Shown one piece after another: positions 55,001-64,000 of a stretch of DNA of 64,000 bases (its first letter is position 1; each line of letters starts with the position of its first letter). The notes below the pieces were generated by a model, which saw nothing but the letters and a program-made list of their open reading frames with translations, ran no database searches and was not told where the DNA came from. This stretch comes from Ostrinia nubilalis (lineage: Eukaryota; Arthropoda; Insecta; Lepidoptera; Crambidae): positions 124,001 to 188,000 of the forward strand of contig NW_026973569.1 in the NCBI RefSeq assembly GCF_963855985.1. The letters run 5' to 3'. The position numbers and the translations under genes were made by a program.

Positions 55001-55656
55001 GACAATGATATCTCGTCCGAAACATACCAGTTAGTGATTTTCCGGACTGCCTTTTTACATGCAAGCGTCAGGTCAATCACCTCTGCCCTCCGGGCATTGA
55101 AGAATGTAGGTTTGTTACCCTTGTTAATAACATGTGTTTCAGAACTCACCAGAAAATCCAGTAACCTCTCTCCTCTGGCGTTGTTGTTTGAGCTGCCCCA
55201 CACAACATGATGAGCATTCGCATCGCAGCCAATGATGGTTTCCAGATCTTCTTGGTTGCCGTGTTGTATCAGATCCTGCATTTGCCTTGACACAGGATCT
55301 GCCTTTTCATATGGGAGATATGCCGATGCCACTATCACTCCTCGCAAATCCCCCTCCCTTTGGATCTTCACTGCTGTGAGATCCCTGTAAGAAAACCTGG
55401 ATAGAGGAATCGCACTTATCCCATTTCTGACATAAATGCAAGTCCTCGTATCATTAGTAGAACAATTATATATTAACATTCCACCTGTGCCGCCGAGTCC
55501 TTTCACCTCACCTTTGTACAGGTAGGGCTCTTGGATTAAGGCGATATCATATCTTTTGACCTTGAGCTCTCGTGCCATGATGGCAGTCGCCGCTTTGCAG
55601 TGATGCAGATTAATTTGAACGCACCTTAAACCCCCGAAGAGAGCTGCAGACGTCAA
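52009..55656 (-). CDS. LOA-type LINE ORF2: AP endonuclease, RT, RNase H
   Basis: 1215 codons without interruption. Residues 1-230: AP-like endonuclease (LRCVQINLHHCKAAT, IQEPY with E43, IIGCDANAHHVVWGS, SDHNYI). Residues ~440-800: RT (KAPGPDSIYP, FVDIEGAFDRT, GCPQGGVLSPLLW, GYADDLVIM with D676/D677). ~940-1065: RNase H (WYTDGSKMNSGTGAG, FQAETY, LSDSQAALKA, WVPGHTGIEGNERADSLARQ). 1156-1173: CRACGEHAESMKHLLCEC. The frame opens with TTG, not ATG; the first ATG (M27) lies after the start of the endonuclease fold. Its TTG overlaps the ORF1 stop (ATTTGA), so translation probably depends on ORF1 through reinitiation or frameshift. RNase H plus ORF1 type point to LOA. Confidence 0.92.
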   Translation of the reverse strand: MTSAALFGGLRCVQINLHHCKAATAIMARELKVKRYDIALIQEPYLYKGEVKGLGGTGGMLIYNCSTNDTRTCIYVRNGISAIPLSRFSYRDLTAVKIQREGDLRGVIVASAYLPYEKADPVSRQMQDLIQHGNQEDLETIIGCDANAHHVVWGSSNNNARGERLLDFLVSSETHVINKGNKPTFFNARRAEVIDLTLACKKAVRKITNWYVSDEISLSDHNYICFRYNAPIRKDAIKRRNPRNTNWEDFKRDLRTELSEPKCKLNSVLEIEFDADRITNALKTAWRDNCPEREAGSKKLPWWTKEIALLRRETRKAFNIARARNDFTEYRRALTEYSKAVRKAKRKAWRDHCEMINSVPEGMRLTKAMSTTKANPLTTVWSERGGYTEAGKDTLKTMIATHFPESQVLNDDQDPINVEEQNRTTNKLDWVTAKRVVDETKVRWAIGSFEPYKAPGPDSIYPILLQQGISILNPHLCRLYKACIAFGYIPKVWREVKVIFIPKPGRPDYNDPKAYRPISLQSFLLKSLEKLVDKYIRQGPLKRFPLHELQCAYQAGKSTETALHYVTGRAEAALESREVTVGTFVDIEGAFDRTTFVSIGAAASDHGVPLPLCRWIDCMLKGRIIQSELQGECMSVRTVKGCPQGGVLSPLLWSLVVDSLLVKLNKGPLYTVGYADDLVIMVRGKFPTIVTDIMQRALNTLEEWCDENHLSVNPGKTNAIAFTKMRNNTTGLGHLYLYGKQITWTNEVKYLGVILDKELTWRKHQDTVIAKAMRVLGMCRGAYGKTWGLSPRVMRWIYITMVRPIILYGSIVWWPRIRLQTCRTALGKLQRTACLAITSAFRTTPTAALEIILGLPPLHLALEVDARKALHRLKGAGLWSTSKPCTKHTRMGSDPQLDAIMDMGCDTMQPRYMFSKDFKVSIPTREDWKRGLKRQQDSLIWYTDGSKMNSGTGAGVYSKQSEHSESLGRFATVFQAETYAIIMCAVRNIEQAHKKRDIYILSDSQAALKAIASVRVGSRLVLEAILALNKLGRHNRVTLMWVPGHTGIEGNERADSLARQGSEAAPIGPEPIVPLSMSTLHMAMRQYISRKHRAEWESSNGMSHSKLFLVGNTRSWEKLILNGNRRQARVITGALTGHYTTNHMLHKMGLTTDDSCRACGEHAESMKHLLCECDALARTRMGLLGSAYPTPEEYRSFSPKLLIHYMDRIFADEGG

Positions 55657-56699
55657 ATTCTGTCCCCGAGCTCGGTCTCCTCATCCGCGGAGATATCATA
55701 CTCCAGCGGCGAGGACCGTCCCAGGTCCAGGTCAGCTATGGCTTCCAGCGAGCCTATGGATGCGGGAGACGGAGCGGCAGCAGGTTCATCTACCACCAGC
55801 TCCTCCTCCCCACCCCCAGTCCCTCCGGATAGCCCTTCACCCGCACTAGGTCCCGCTATCGGTTCCAAGGCCTGCTCCTCTGTCCGCGGGCAGTCTTCCG
55901 GCACCGCCACCGCATCCCCCCGCTGTTCAGCCGTCACACTGGCACTGACCGGTTCATCCCCACGCCTCACATCGTACTCGAGGAGCTTGAAGATGCTCCG
56001 GTCAATCCCAGTGTTCAGGATGTACTGACGGGCTTTAATGTACGCCGCAGAGGCCTCGTCCATCAGGACGATTCTCCTGACCGCCATTCCTTCTACAGTG
56101 GAGCCAACAATGCTCCAGTTCGAGGTCTTCAGGCTCGGATGTAACCTCTGCAGCAACCTCATGACCCGCCCTGTGTCCTGCCTCGTGACGTTCCTGGATT
56201 TCCAGGCCATCTTTACCGGCTTTGGGAGGTTCTTAGCCTCCACCACCCTAAGCTCCACACCATTGACGGCAGTACCATCAAGTGTGCGAAGCCACTTCAT
56301 AGAGCTTTCCCCCTCACACCTGAAGAGAATTGCCCCTGACTTCAGGTTTCCCATGCTGACGACGGGGATGGGGTCCGGCGTGATCTCCAGTTTATCAAAA
56401 ATGATACCCTGAAGCGCCAGATACTCCTCCTCGCCTAGCCAGGTCCCTGGAAAGTCCTTAGCGGTGATCGCCATCTTATAGATGTTCAGAGCCGCGGCAT
56501 AGGACTGAGTTTCCTCAGTCTTAGCACGCTTGGCGCTGACCAGCACTTGGCTCTCACCGCTGATTTCCCTCGCCCTTTTAGTTCGAGGCTGACTTACGGC
56601 ACTATATGGGTCGCAGTGTGAACCATACAACGTACGTGAGTGTAATAAAGAGTAACAAGTGGCTAAATGCACAGCTTTCAAAGTTATAAAGTCCGACAA
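55653..56699 (-). CDS. LOA-type LINE ORF1
   Basis: Up to 348 codons, possibly 5'-truncated: no ATG before the Met of YKMAITAKDFPG (about residue 73), so the displayed start (TTG at 56699) is arbitrary. The central part (EEEYLALQGIIFDKLEITPD ... LRVVEAKNLPKPVKM ... WSIVGSTVEGMAVRRIVLMD) resembles the DUF4780 nucleic-acid-binding domain of LOA ORF1 proteins. A Gly/Glu/Ala-rich acidic tail ends in SADEETELGDRI. The stop overlaps the ORF2 start. It probably packages the RNA into the particle. Confidence 0.8.
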   Translation of the reverse strand: MSDFITLKAVHLATCYSLLHSRTLYGSHCDPYSAVSQPRTKRAREISGESQVLVSAKRAKTEETQSYAAALNIYKMAITAKDFPGTWLGEEEYLALQGIIFDKLEITPDPIPVVSMGNLKSGAILFRCEGESSMKWLRTLDGTAVNGVELRVVEAKNLPKPVKMAWKSRNVTRQDTGRVMRLLQRLHPSLKTSNWSIVGSTVEGMAVRRIVLMDEASAAYIKARQYILNTGIDRSIFKLLEYDVRRGDEPVSASVTAEQRGDAVAVPEDCPRTEEQALEPIAGPSAGEGLSGGTGGGEEELVVDEPAAAPSPASIGSLEAIADLDLGRSSPLEYDISADEETELGDRI

Positions 56700-56700
56700 A

Positions 56701-57839
56701 AGTACTCCAATGCTACCTAAAGTTCACGTGTGTCCTAAATTATTTCCACATTTTAATATTAGTTTGGTATTTGTACGTGAGTGCCAAGAGGGAAACAACT
56801 CGGGCGGATAATCATTTATGCAAATAATAACACGGGTTTTAAATACTTAATAATGTTAATGCCATTGGGAATGCAACTTTATCGTGAAATGTTTACATAT
56901 TTACAGCTAAAATATTTACGCGCCTCTGTAAAAACGCGATATTCATTTTAAAATATTTAAAACTGGCTGAGAGGAAATCTACAATTTTCAGTTTTTGATA
57001 TTGTATTGGCATTATAATTATACTACGGTAATTAATTATAACATGAAACCAAAACTCAATCGCTCTATCTGCGAATTTTGTGATAAATCTGCATTAATTT
57101 TGGAGATTTATTTGGTAAATATTTTAGATTATGTAGAACAAAATGGTGGAAATGAAATACGGCTATGTGAACTGTTATAACTCCAATTTAATGCGGTGAG
57201 CGTATATTAGGTTCACATGTGTTCTGTTAGAATGCTGTTATCTATATGAAGTTCCACATTTGTACCACTACAGCGCTAATGTCTATAAATTTATTCTAAT
57301 GTGAACTTATGTACAGCTTTAAGATGTACCTAGTTCAGGTCAATTGTGTATCTTTAATTCTTTCAAATACTGAAATTTTAGAGATCCGCAATAAAAATTA
57401 TTAATGTCCGTTAAATCGCCTAGCCCAGGTACTTAATAGTCAAGTATGAATACCTAAAGCATCAGACGGTAGTGTTCCCGGTTTAAATTCGTTTATTATG
57501 CCTGACAATTTATTCAAAGCGGAATGAGGAATACGATTTTCAATAGCCCATGTTCTTAATTTTTTGCGAAAGGTTAAATAATTGTCCAAATCAAAATTGT
57601 ATTCACTATCACTAGAACTGCAATCATCACACTCTGATATCTGTATATTTTGAAGGGAACTTTCAGGTTCAGGCATAATTTTTTCCTCTGCATCATGTAC
57701 AGAACCACCATGAACAACTAAAAACAGGCTTGGGGAAAAGTGTCATAGAATATCACATTCACATTCATGTTCAGCTTAAAGCAAATAAAAGTAGTACTTG
57801 TGGACAAATAAACTGCTATTGATGTTAATGGACAACACA
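56701..57839. other. AT-rich DNA with a short transposon-protein-like ORF
   Basis: Mostly AT-rich and unassigned, with repeated GTGTTCTGTTAGAATGCTGTTAT-like motifs (57218-57245) related to those at 51800 and 58700. It contains the short ORF at 57440-57676. Confidence 0.4.
57440..57676 (-). CDS. 78-aa ORF, possible N-terminus of a transposon protein
   Basis: MPEPESSLQNIQISECDDCS, an acidic Ser stretch, then LRTWAIENRIPHSALNKL and KPGTLPSDALGIHT. The pattern 'LRxWAxxxxIxxxALxxLLxI...LPxDARTLL' is one I recall from transposon-encoded proteins of insects and cnidarians, but I cannot name the family. It ends abruptly where ARTLL would continue, so it may be an exon or a truncated copy. Confidence 0.4.
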   Translation of the reverse strand: MPEPESSLQNIQISECDDCSSSDSEYNFDLDNYLTFRKKLRTWAIENRIPHSALNKLSGIINEFKPGTLPSDALGIHT

Positions 57840-57841
57840 TA

Positions 57842-58520
57842 CAGGGTGGAAACGTTAAGTGATCTCACTCGATTATTTCTTAACTATACAAGATATTAAA
57901 AAACTGGTTACTGATCCTGAAAGTGCTTAATGAGCTCTTTCAAACGGTACCAATAATAAGTTACAGAATAAACGGGATCTATCTGAAAATTCAATGTTTC
58001 CAGCTTCCATACTAAATGTATGCCAGACACACAATATTAGAAGTGTAATTTTTTTAATTTAATAATAAATACTTAAAATAAACTCGTAAATTGTATTCTT
58101 ATTTTAAATTATTAATGAAAAACATTGGTTTTAGGCTTTACTTGCTATAATATTGTCAAGAGATGAGTGTCATGACTGTGGTAGTACTAAATGTATGGAA
58201 GAAGGAAACATTGAATTTTTGGTTAGATCCAGTTTATTCTGTAACCTATTATTGATACCATTGGATAGTGCTTGTGAAGCACTTTTAGAATCAGTAATCA
58301 GTTTTACGATATCATATGTAGTTTTTAAAATAATGTGACTTTACCAAATGTATGGAAGCTGGAAACATTGAAGTTTCGGATAGATCCAGTTTATTCTGTA
58401 ACCTATTATTAATACCGTTTGATAGAGCTCATGAAGCACTTTCAGGATCAATAACTAGTTTATTGATATCTTGTATAGTTTAGAAATAATCGAGTGAGAT
58501 CACTTATCGTTTCCACCCTG
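57842..58520. mobile_element. Foldback element, TA-flanked (CAGGGTGGAAACG)
   Basis: 679 bp, TIR CAGGGTGGAAACGTTAAGTG and complement, TA duplications 57840-57841 and 58521-58522. The arms are ~185 bp. The right arm is present twice in tandem (about 58185-58335 and 58350-58500), the inner copy diverged, so the element has one left arm and two right arms. Tc1/mariner-type by its ends; no coding. Confidence 0.87.
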
Positions 58521-61500
58521 TATAGTCCTTTTAACAGGCTACAGTGCACATGCGAACCATTGAAACACTTTTGTACAGATAATAAAAAAGGTTATTTTAA
58601 TTATCACAAACAAGTCCTACTACAGCTACTAGCTGTATAATAGTCTAAAACAAGTAAACATAACAGCCTTTGGCTTTATAAATGACCACGTGTGTTCTAT
58701 TAAAATGCTAGCTCTATAACATCGTACAAGTAGGCCGTTAAACAGCGGTTGCCGTATCTCTACCCTCCTATAATGCTCTTAGTCAGACGGCTGACTAAAG
58801 GATAGTTGTAAGAGTATTATAACACCAACAATCGTATAAAAGTATAACTCTACACTCCTATAAGTCCCTTAGACAGGTATAGGTGTAATTAATTGCAATA
58901 ATACAGCTTATACCGACGGTCCCTACGTACAATTCAGTATCTACCAGTTCCGTGATTTGCTGTTTTTGTTTGCAAAACCTTCAGAGGACCCAACAGTTGC
59001 GGCTCAGTTCAAAAAACATACACTTTTTATTCAAATTGAACCTTAAAACGCCAAAAAACAAATCCCGCAACTACAAAATTAGAACGATTTCCGCAGTAAA
59101 ATTGCATTAGTGGGAGTTACGAAATTTTACGCTGGACCTCACGCTTATCCCCGCGCGCCCAGCCCCGCAACTGCCACTTTCATTCGCGCAGATCGAGTGA
59201 ATTGATACGTAATTTATGAAGAAAATAGGTATTATTATGGTTTCTAACCTAATCTATTTCACTCAACATTATACCAACGGCAAATTAATCAATTAACTGT
59301 AGGAACCTGGTAGTTGCGTTGTTTCACTAGGGAAAATTAAAGTTACTATTATAAGTAAGTGGCACTTACCTATTTTTACGTCGGAAAATTAAAGTATCTT
59401 CTAGCCGTAACTGCCACTATAAATGTTTTACTTTGGAAAAGTTTGTTTTATGTCTATAAGCAAGTGCCAGTAACGGTGTTTTACGCTGAGAAATTGAATT
59501 TTAGCAATATCTGGTGGAGATAAAAATGAAGACAAAACAATATAAAATATGATATACAACACGACTGAAGTATCTAGGGTCATTTATTAGACTTAACGCA
59601 ACCAAGTTCTTCTCCTATGCTACTTTTTACAAGATACAGAAATAAATATAAGTAGGTAACACTTACAAACAAAAGTTTCAATTAACTGTAGTTAGAAGCT
59701 ACTATTACATGATAATGCTTACATGATATTGCATACATACCCGTCAGAAGGATGAGGTATACCCACTAAAAATACCCTGATGTCCCCGTCACTCGCTATA
59801 AGTGCTAACTTTGAGGTTCCAGACAAAGACCTTCCGCCTACACGGCGACAGTTGGGACGAGAGCAGCTGGAAGTATACAGCTTTCCCGTACACACACTCA
59901 CCGTCAGCAGACGATGGTGGTGGCCTATGCAATGCCTCCCGTGCAGCCTCACGACCCCGTTACGCTGGCCATTACTAAGGAAGGAAGATAGGACGCAATC
60001 ATACTGTCACCTTCCCTGAAGCGAATTCAAATGCACCCACACTTGCTTCGTAGTCGCGCTATCGTACCGCAGCTTCTTTCGGCACCTTGTCTTCTCAGAT
60101 AGAGGTGATTCATTACCACCCAGGTTTTGTTACCGTCCACATAGCTTTGACTATGCTATCCCGCAAGAATATGGTGTGCCGTATGCTCCTAGCCACCACA
60201 ATACAGTTAGGGCTTGAAGGATCCGTGCTCAGTCATGGTGCGATCGCTCGAGCAACCTTAAACTTCTGCACGAGTGCGAATAAAGTTCAGTGACCCAACT
60301 TAGCTACGGCGAGGTAGTTTATCAACTACTAGACTACAGCACAGTCTAGCGAGTCTCACGTCAAACGGCTTCTCTGTCCTCTTAATGCGGAGTTTTCACC
60401 TCGTTCTTCACGCTGCATTAAAGCCGACGGTGTAGCCCTGTAGACTTTCTGGGCCTGTTAAGGTCTTAGAAGATGGGCAGCGTTACCTTTCCCTACGAGG
60501 GTGATGCCTTAGATGGGAGTCCTGTACAGAATTATGCTTTTGAGGGTGCCAGTATAGAGCTTCCGGCCTTTCTCCATAGCCTTCCGACATAGAGTTTTCG
60601 GACCTCCAAATTAGGGAAGCAGCCATGAAAAAGCAAGCTGTCTTCCATATGCATGGCGACGAATTGGAAAAAGTGCGAGCTGCCACTGGCTATATACAGT
60701 TAAGGTCACCGTATTTGCACTCAATACTTGGCGCCACTGGTGATTAACACGATAACTCTTAGAATTATTTGATCTGGGCCTTAGTTTTGACAGTGGTGTG
60801 GGCGTCAGGTTAAGGTGTCAGGGATACCTTTAAATATATGTGGTCCCTGGCCTAGGGCGAACATAATGCCGTCTGTTTCGCCCAGGCAAGCCGCCTCGCT
60901 GTGATAGTTATTTATTTATTTATGAGGATATTCATGTAATGATGAAACTATCTGCATGACAGAAAATATGAAATATTGAGATATCCATGCCCTTGAAAAG
61001 GGTTCCATTTAGTACCCAGTTGTATTCAATGTTCCACAAGATCGAACTCAAAAAAGAGCCATGTGGATCTTCGGACTCGATGCCATGCTGTCAAACCTGG
61101 CCGGCACTATTGACAAAGAAAATTTACCGGTTCTACAAGTATTCTTCAGTCAAAAGACCCCTTAGATAAGGAAGAATCTTAAGGTATTGAGTGCCTCCAA
61201 AATGCAACTATCTGGGAAACGAGGCGGGACGCTGTTATGCCTCGTCGAGCAGGACTATCGGCATAGAGTGAGAGTTACGGTCAGTAGTAGCTGAACTTTG
61301 TTCCCGTGTACAATTGCTTATGTGGCAGTTAATAATTTAGACAAATATATTACTCCGACGTAAAAGTTAGTAAGTACCACTTACGTCATTTGTAGTTAGA
61401 AACTTTCCGTTGTATAAGTGAGTAAATGACAAATAATACACTTATTGTGATTATTTTTTGATAATTCTTCATGTTTTATAAAATATACCTCATCTAAAAC

Positions 61501-61699
61501 TATTATACCAAATTTCATCAATGTATGATAAATAGAACGCGAGCTACACATGTTTAAACCTTCAAACCGCTCTCCTGTAAAATTGGCCGTTTTCAGATAC
61601 GTTTTTATACGTAGGGACCGTCGATACATCACGAGTGAACTGTACTAATGCTTTAAGTACACATTAACTAAATGTGAACTCTTAAATGGAGTAAAATGC
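58521..61699. other. Unassigned composite region with inverted repeats
   Basis: No domain recognised. Inverted pairs: ACCGACGGTCCCTACGTA (58916-58933) against TACGTAGGGACCGTCGA (61607-61623), and GTAAGTGGCACTTAC-type palindromes at 59361, 59655 and 61371. 59750-60980 is GC-balanced and codon-like in places, but all frames break. A (TTTA)n tract is near 60910. The region may be the interior of the large TIR structure starting at 51712. Confidence 0.35.
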
Positions 61700-61779
61700 T
61701 ACTTGGGTTGTATTTGTATGATTTTATTAGATGTGTTGTCAAAGTATTATCAGTTAAAAAAATAACACCTTATAATATA

Positions 61780-62337
61780 ATTATCGCTATTAAAATCAAT
61801 ATTTTTAATAATTTCGGCGGCTGCTCCCCCTAGGGACGCACGCAAGTAATGGAACTTGCTTATATTATCGATACTATTGTTGTTATGGATTAAGGAGAGA
61901 AAGGTGTCTCTAAATTCCAGCCAACCCTGATAACTTCTATCAAAATGAGGTAGGTCTATTTTAGGTAAACGTATAAAATTGCTTTTCGCCCCACCTGATA
62001 CCTCAGAGCCTGATACGGAACCTGCAGAAAGCTTGTTCTGATGTTGCTGACTGGCCTCCAGGAGCTTTCGCGCCTGTACAACCAGCGGATAAAAGGTGTC
62101 TTCGAATTTGAAGCGCTCGGCATAGGCCTCCTCTGGATTGTCTGATAGCAGCTCAATGTCGGTCTGTAAATCATTAAATTCATCGTGTAAGCTTTCAAAT
62201 TTATTAAATCGACCTTCAAGTTCGAGAACCTGTAGGTCCGAGAGTTGTTTGCAACTTTTTATAACTGTCATGTAATTGCTGAAACTAATAAGCTTAGCTT
62301 TTACGGAGCCGCGCTGTTTAATTACTTTTTCAGCCAT
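61780..62337 (-). pseudogene. BEL/Pao gag N-terminus
   Basis: From ATG 62337 (MAEKVIKQRGSVKAKLISFS) 186 codons run through a helical region, FIRLPKIDLPHFDRSYQGWL and the conserved FRDTFLSLIHNNNSIDNISK (DUF1759-type gag). Homology ends at NIDFNSDNY near 61775. The following IIRCYFFN is read from a repeat that joins here. A separate, less decayed Pao copy than that in the tandem units. Confidence 0.85.
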
Positions 62338-63179
62338 TGTGGGTAGGAAAAATAATTAAGGGCCTATGAAAAATCTAATTGGTGCGGACGTAAATAAAGA
62401 TCGTAATATTATTCGTATGAATAGGCGCTCAGCTGATGCAGTCTAACGGTACCGATGTAGCTATAAGTATAGTATTATCTACGAAACTGGCCCGTGCCAG
62501 GCCTGGCTCACTCCGCGCGGTACATCCGATAATTACCTACAGCGAAGCGCCCCGCCGGCGGGTATTATATCAGTCGAGTGTCACGCGCGCGCCCGTCAGG
62601 ACGCTGGCGTGCGTTGTAGTATGATTATAATTCTATGATCGAAGTATTATTTAAAAATGGACATAAAGAGAAAGAAGTAGTCGCGCTATGAGCAATTTGC
62701 CGCCAAACGTGACACGCCGTCAACAATTGTCTCCTCCTGCGATCATCCGCGCTCGGAATTTCTTGTAATTTATAAAACAAGGAGACAAAGGACAGGGAGG
62801 CAGCTACTAAGACGCTTGACCTTGACAAACGCTTTGTGTACAAAATAACTCAAATTTTTCGCCGTGGGCGGCAAAATGCTCATAGCGCGAGCACTCTAGG
62901 GTTAAGTAACGGAATTTAGGAAAAGATGTAAATGAGGGATAAATTGAAAAGAACTCACAAAACACCCGTATCCTTATCCAGAAATTCCACAGGTGACTCT
63001 GATCTTCAACTCTTCGGATAGCGATGGTGACACGGCGCAATAAATCGGCTGACGTGTCGCGGGGTCAAAGTTCGAAACCGCAGTCGTTTCTTCAGCGGGA
63101 TTCAGTTTTCCGGTAGATGGACCAATAAATGTTACTTCGATAGTGAGTGTAGATTATAAATGAAAAGAGTGGACTGTAT
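62338..63179. other. Pao leader and unassigned DNA
   Basis: Upstream of the Pao gag. 62495-62560 holds AGGCCTGGCTCACTCCGCGC...CGCCCCGCCGGCGGG, a ~65-bp segment that recurs directly at 63341-63405. LTR borders could not be set. Remaining sequence unassigned. Confidence 0.35.
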
Positions 63180-63336
63180 GAAATTAATTATCTATTCGGT
63201 ATAAATTTACTATATTATCGCTTCATAGCGATAAGACCGCCTAGTTGTACCTTGTGTGTTCCTTTTCTTTCTGTTATGTTATTTGGTGTGCAATAAAGTG
63301 TATTTATTATTAATATAATAATTATTATCGAGACCG
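63180..63336 (+). mobile_element. LINE 3' end with AATAAA and (ATT)n tail
   Basis: ATTATCGCTTCATAGCGATA then AGACCGCCTAGTTGTACC, a T/G-rich stretch, GTGCAATAAAGTG and a (TTA/ATA)n tail. This is a 3' UTR type I recall as very common in moth LINEs; 5'-truncated, no coding. Confidence 0.55.
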
Positions 63337-63405
63337 TTTACAGGCCTGGCTCAATCCGCGCGGTACATCCGATAATTACCTACAGCGAAGCGCCCCGCCG
63401 GCGGG

Positions 63406-64000
63406 GCGTCTTTCCGTTCTATACATGGCCAGAACGCACCCATAGGAAACTGCTCGTGTATATTTTGTAGAGCCCGTTTGTAAATCTGTGACTCCAAACT
63501 ATACACGAATTTTGCGTACTGATCGTGCATAGTTTGGAAGAGCTTAGTAAAAAAAGTCATATCCAAACTATACTCGATTAGTTTGTACTACACCACTTAC
63601 AGTTGACTAGAGTGTGTTTAGTTGATATTGATTTAGTAAAACATGGAATTATATTTAAAATTGCATTTATTCGATATTATTACATAAAATATTATTATTT
63701 TACTGAATCTATAATAAATATAGATTTTTAGCACTATTGTAAGTGGTTTTTGAAATTAAATTGATTAGGTAGATTTCAAATTAAATAACAATTATTAGTG
63801 TAATTATAAATTCATTTAAAATGAGAGAGTACATTATGCGACACTTTAAATGCTAGGTTTGTATTATCGGCCGTTTGGTGTAGTGGTTCGAAACGGACTA
63901 CTATTCCGGAGGTAGCGGGTTCGATTCCCGCACAGTACAAACATTTGTGTGCATGAACATATTTGTTTGTATTGGACTGGGTGTTTTCTATGTATAGTAT
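63406..64000 (+). mobile_element. Second copy of the 9-bp TSD TIR element, left part
   Basis: Starts GCGTCTTTCCGTTCTATACA as at 45257 and follows it with about 95 percent identity by eye, lacking the Helitron (empty site 63660/63661) and ~35 bp near 63830. It carries the same SINE from 63868 and runs off the window. Confidence 0.85.
63868..64000 (+). mobile_element. tRNA-derived SINE, cut by window end
   Basis: Same head and boxes as at 46519; continues beyond the window. Confidence 0.85.

Larger units (their letters stand above)
51931..56700 (-). mobile_element. LOA/Lian-type LINE, nearly full length
   Basis: ORF1 and ORF2 on the minus strand, followed by a ~75-bp 3' UTR ending in (ATAAG)n at 51931. 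Both ORFs are open and all EN, RT and RNase H motifs are present. The 5' limit is placed at the left end of the ORF1 frame (~56700); a 5' UTR or further ORF1 sequence may be missing. No target duplication could be found. Confidence 0.88.

Noticed and set aside
54232..56412. Plus-strand ORFs over the LOA element
   Set aside because: Antisense of LINE ORF1 and ORF2, no independent support.
59719..60686. Short ORFs of 67-79 codons
   Set aside because: No recognisable domain; frames break and strands conflict. Described as unassigned DNA instead.

Overview
This is a eukaryotic, almost certainly lepidopteran, nuclear window made nearly entirely of transposable elements (TEs) nested in one another. 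The lepidopteran signature comes from several repeat types together: tRNA-derived SINEs with perfect A and B boxes, a non-autonomous Helitron ending in a GC-rich hairpin and CTAG, RTE elements whose ORF ends in VQQW, LOA/Lian-type LINEs, BEL/Pao relics, an errantivirus-like gypsy element, and (TAA)n-tailed LINE ends. No complete host protein gene was recognised. A GC-rich stretch at 44532-45256, continuing at 50766-50880, could be the shredded 5' end of a host gene, but this is only inference.

Layout. (1) 1-1158: LINE RNase H fragment and a TATA/AATAAA-bearing segment. (2) 1159-26720: a ~9.64 kb segment present two and a half times head to tail (units 1159-10491, 11599-21240, 21241-26720). 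Each unit holds a LINE RT fragment, a BED-finger hAT derivative, a BEL/Pao relic with a TA-flanked MITE, and a gypsy LTR. Units 1 and 2 also carry an RTE element that inserted with a classic 5' inversion. A 1.1 kb foldback element sits exactly on the unit 1/unit 2 junction. An RTE-tailed SINE is in units 2 and 3 only, which orders the duplications. (3) 26434-44531: one gypsy (errantivirus-like) provirus on the minus strand, bounded by near-identical 196-bp LTRs and a GACC target duplication. It is blown up to 18 kb by later insertions: a concatemer of (TAA)n-tailed LINE ends, a SINE, a hAT MITE inside env, an RTE tail, and a 5.9 kb DNA transposon (possibly Sola-like). That transposon carries a spliced DDE-type transposase gene and itself contains a pogo element and two MITEs. 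The gypsy RT core and RNase H are missing. (4) 45257-50765: a TIR element with a 9-bp target duplication, containing a Helitron, a SINE and a second TA-flanked element with a LINE relic inside. A second copy starts at 63406 and lacks the Helitron, giving its empty site. (5) 50944-61700: MITEs, a nearly intact LOA-type LINE (ORF1 and a 1215-codon ORF2) and a foldback element. (6) 61750-64000: BEL/Pao gag and LINE 3' ends.

The potentially active parts are the LOA LINE (all catalytic motifs present) and the DDE transposase gene. Most other elements are truncated, inverted or interrupted. Target duplications and empty sites visible in the window let the order of many insertions be read directly.
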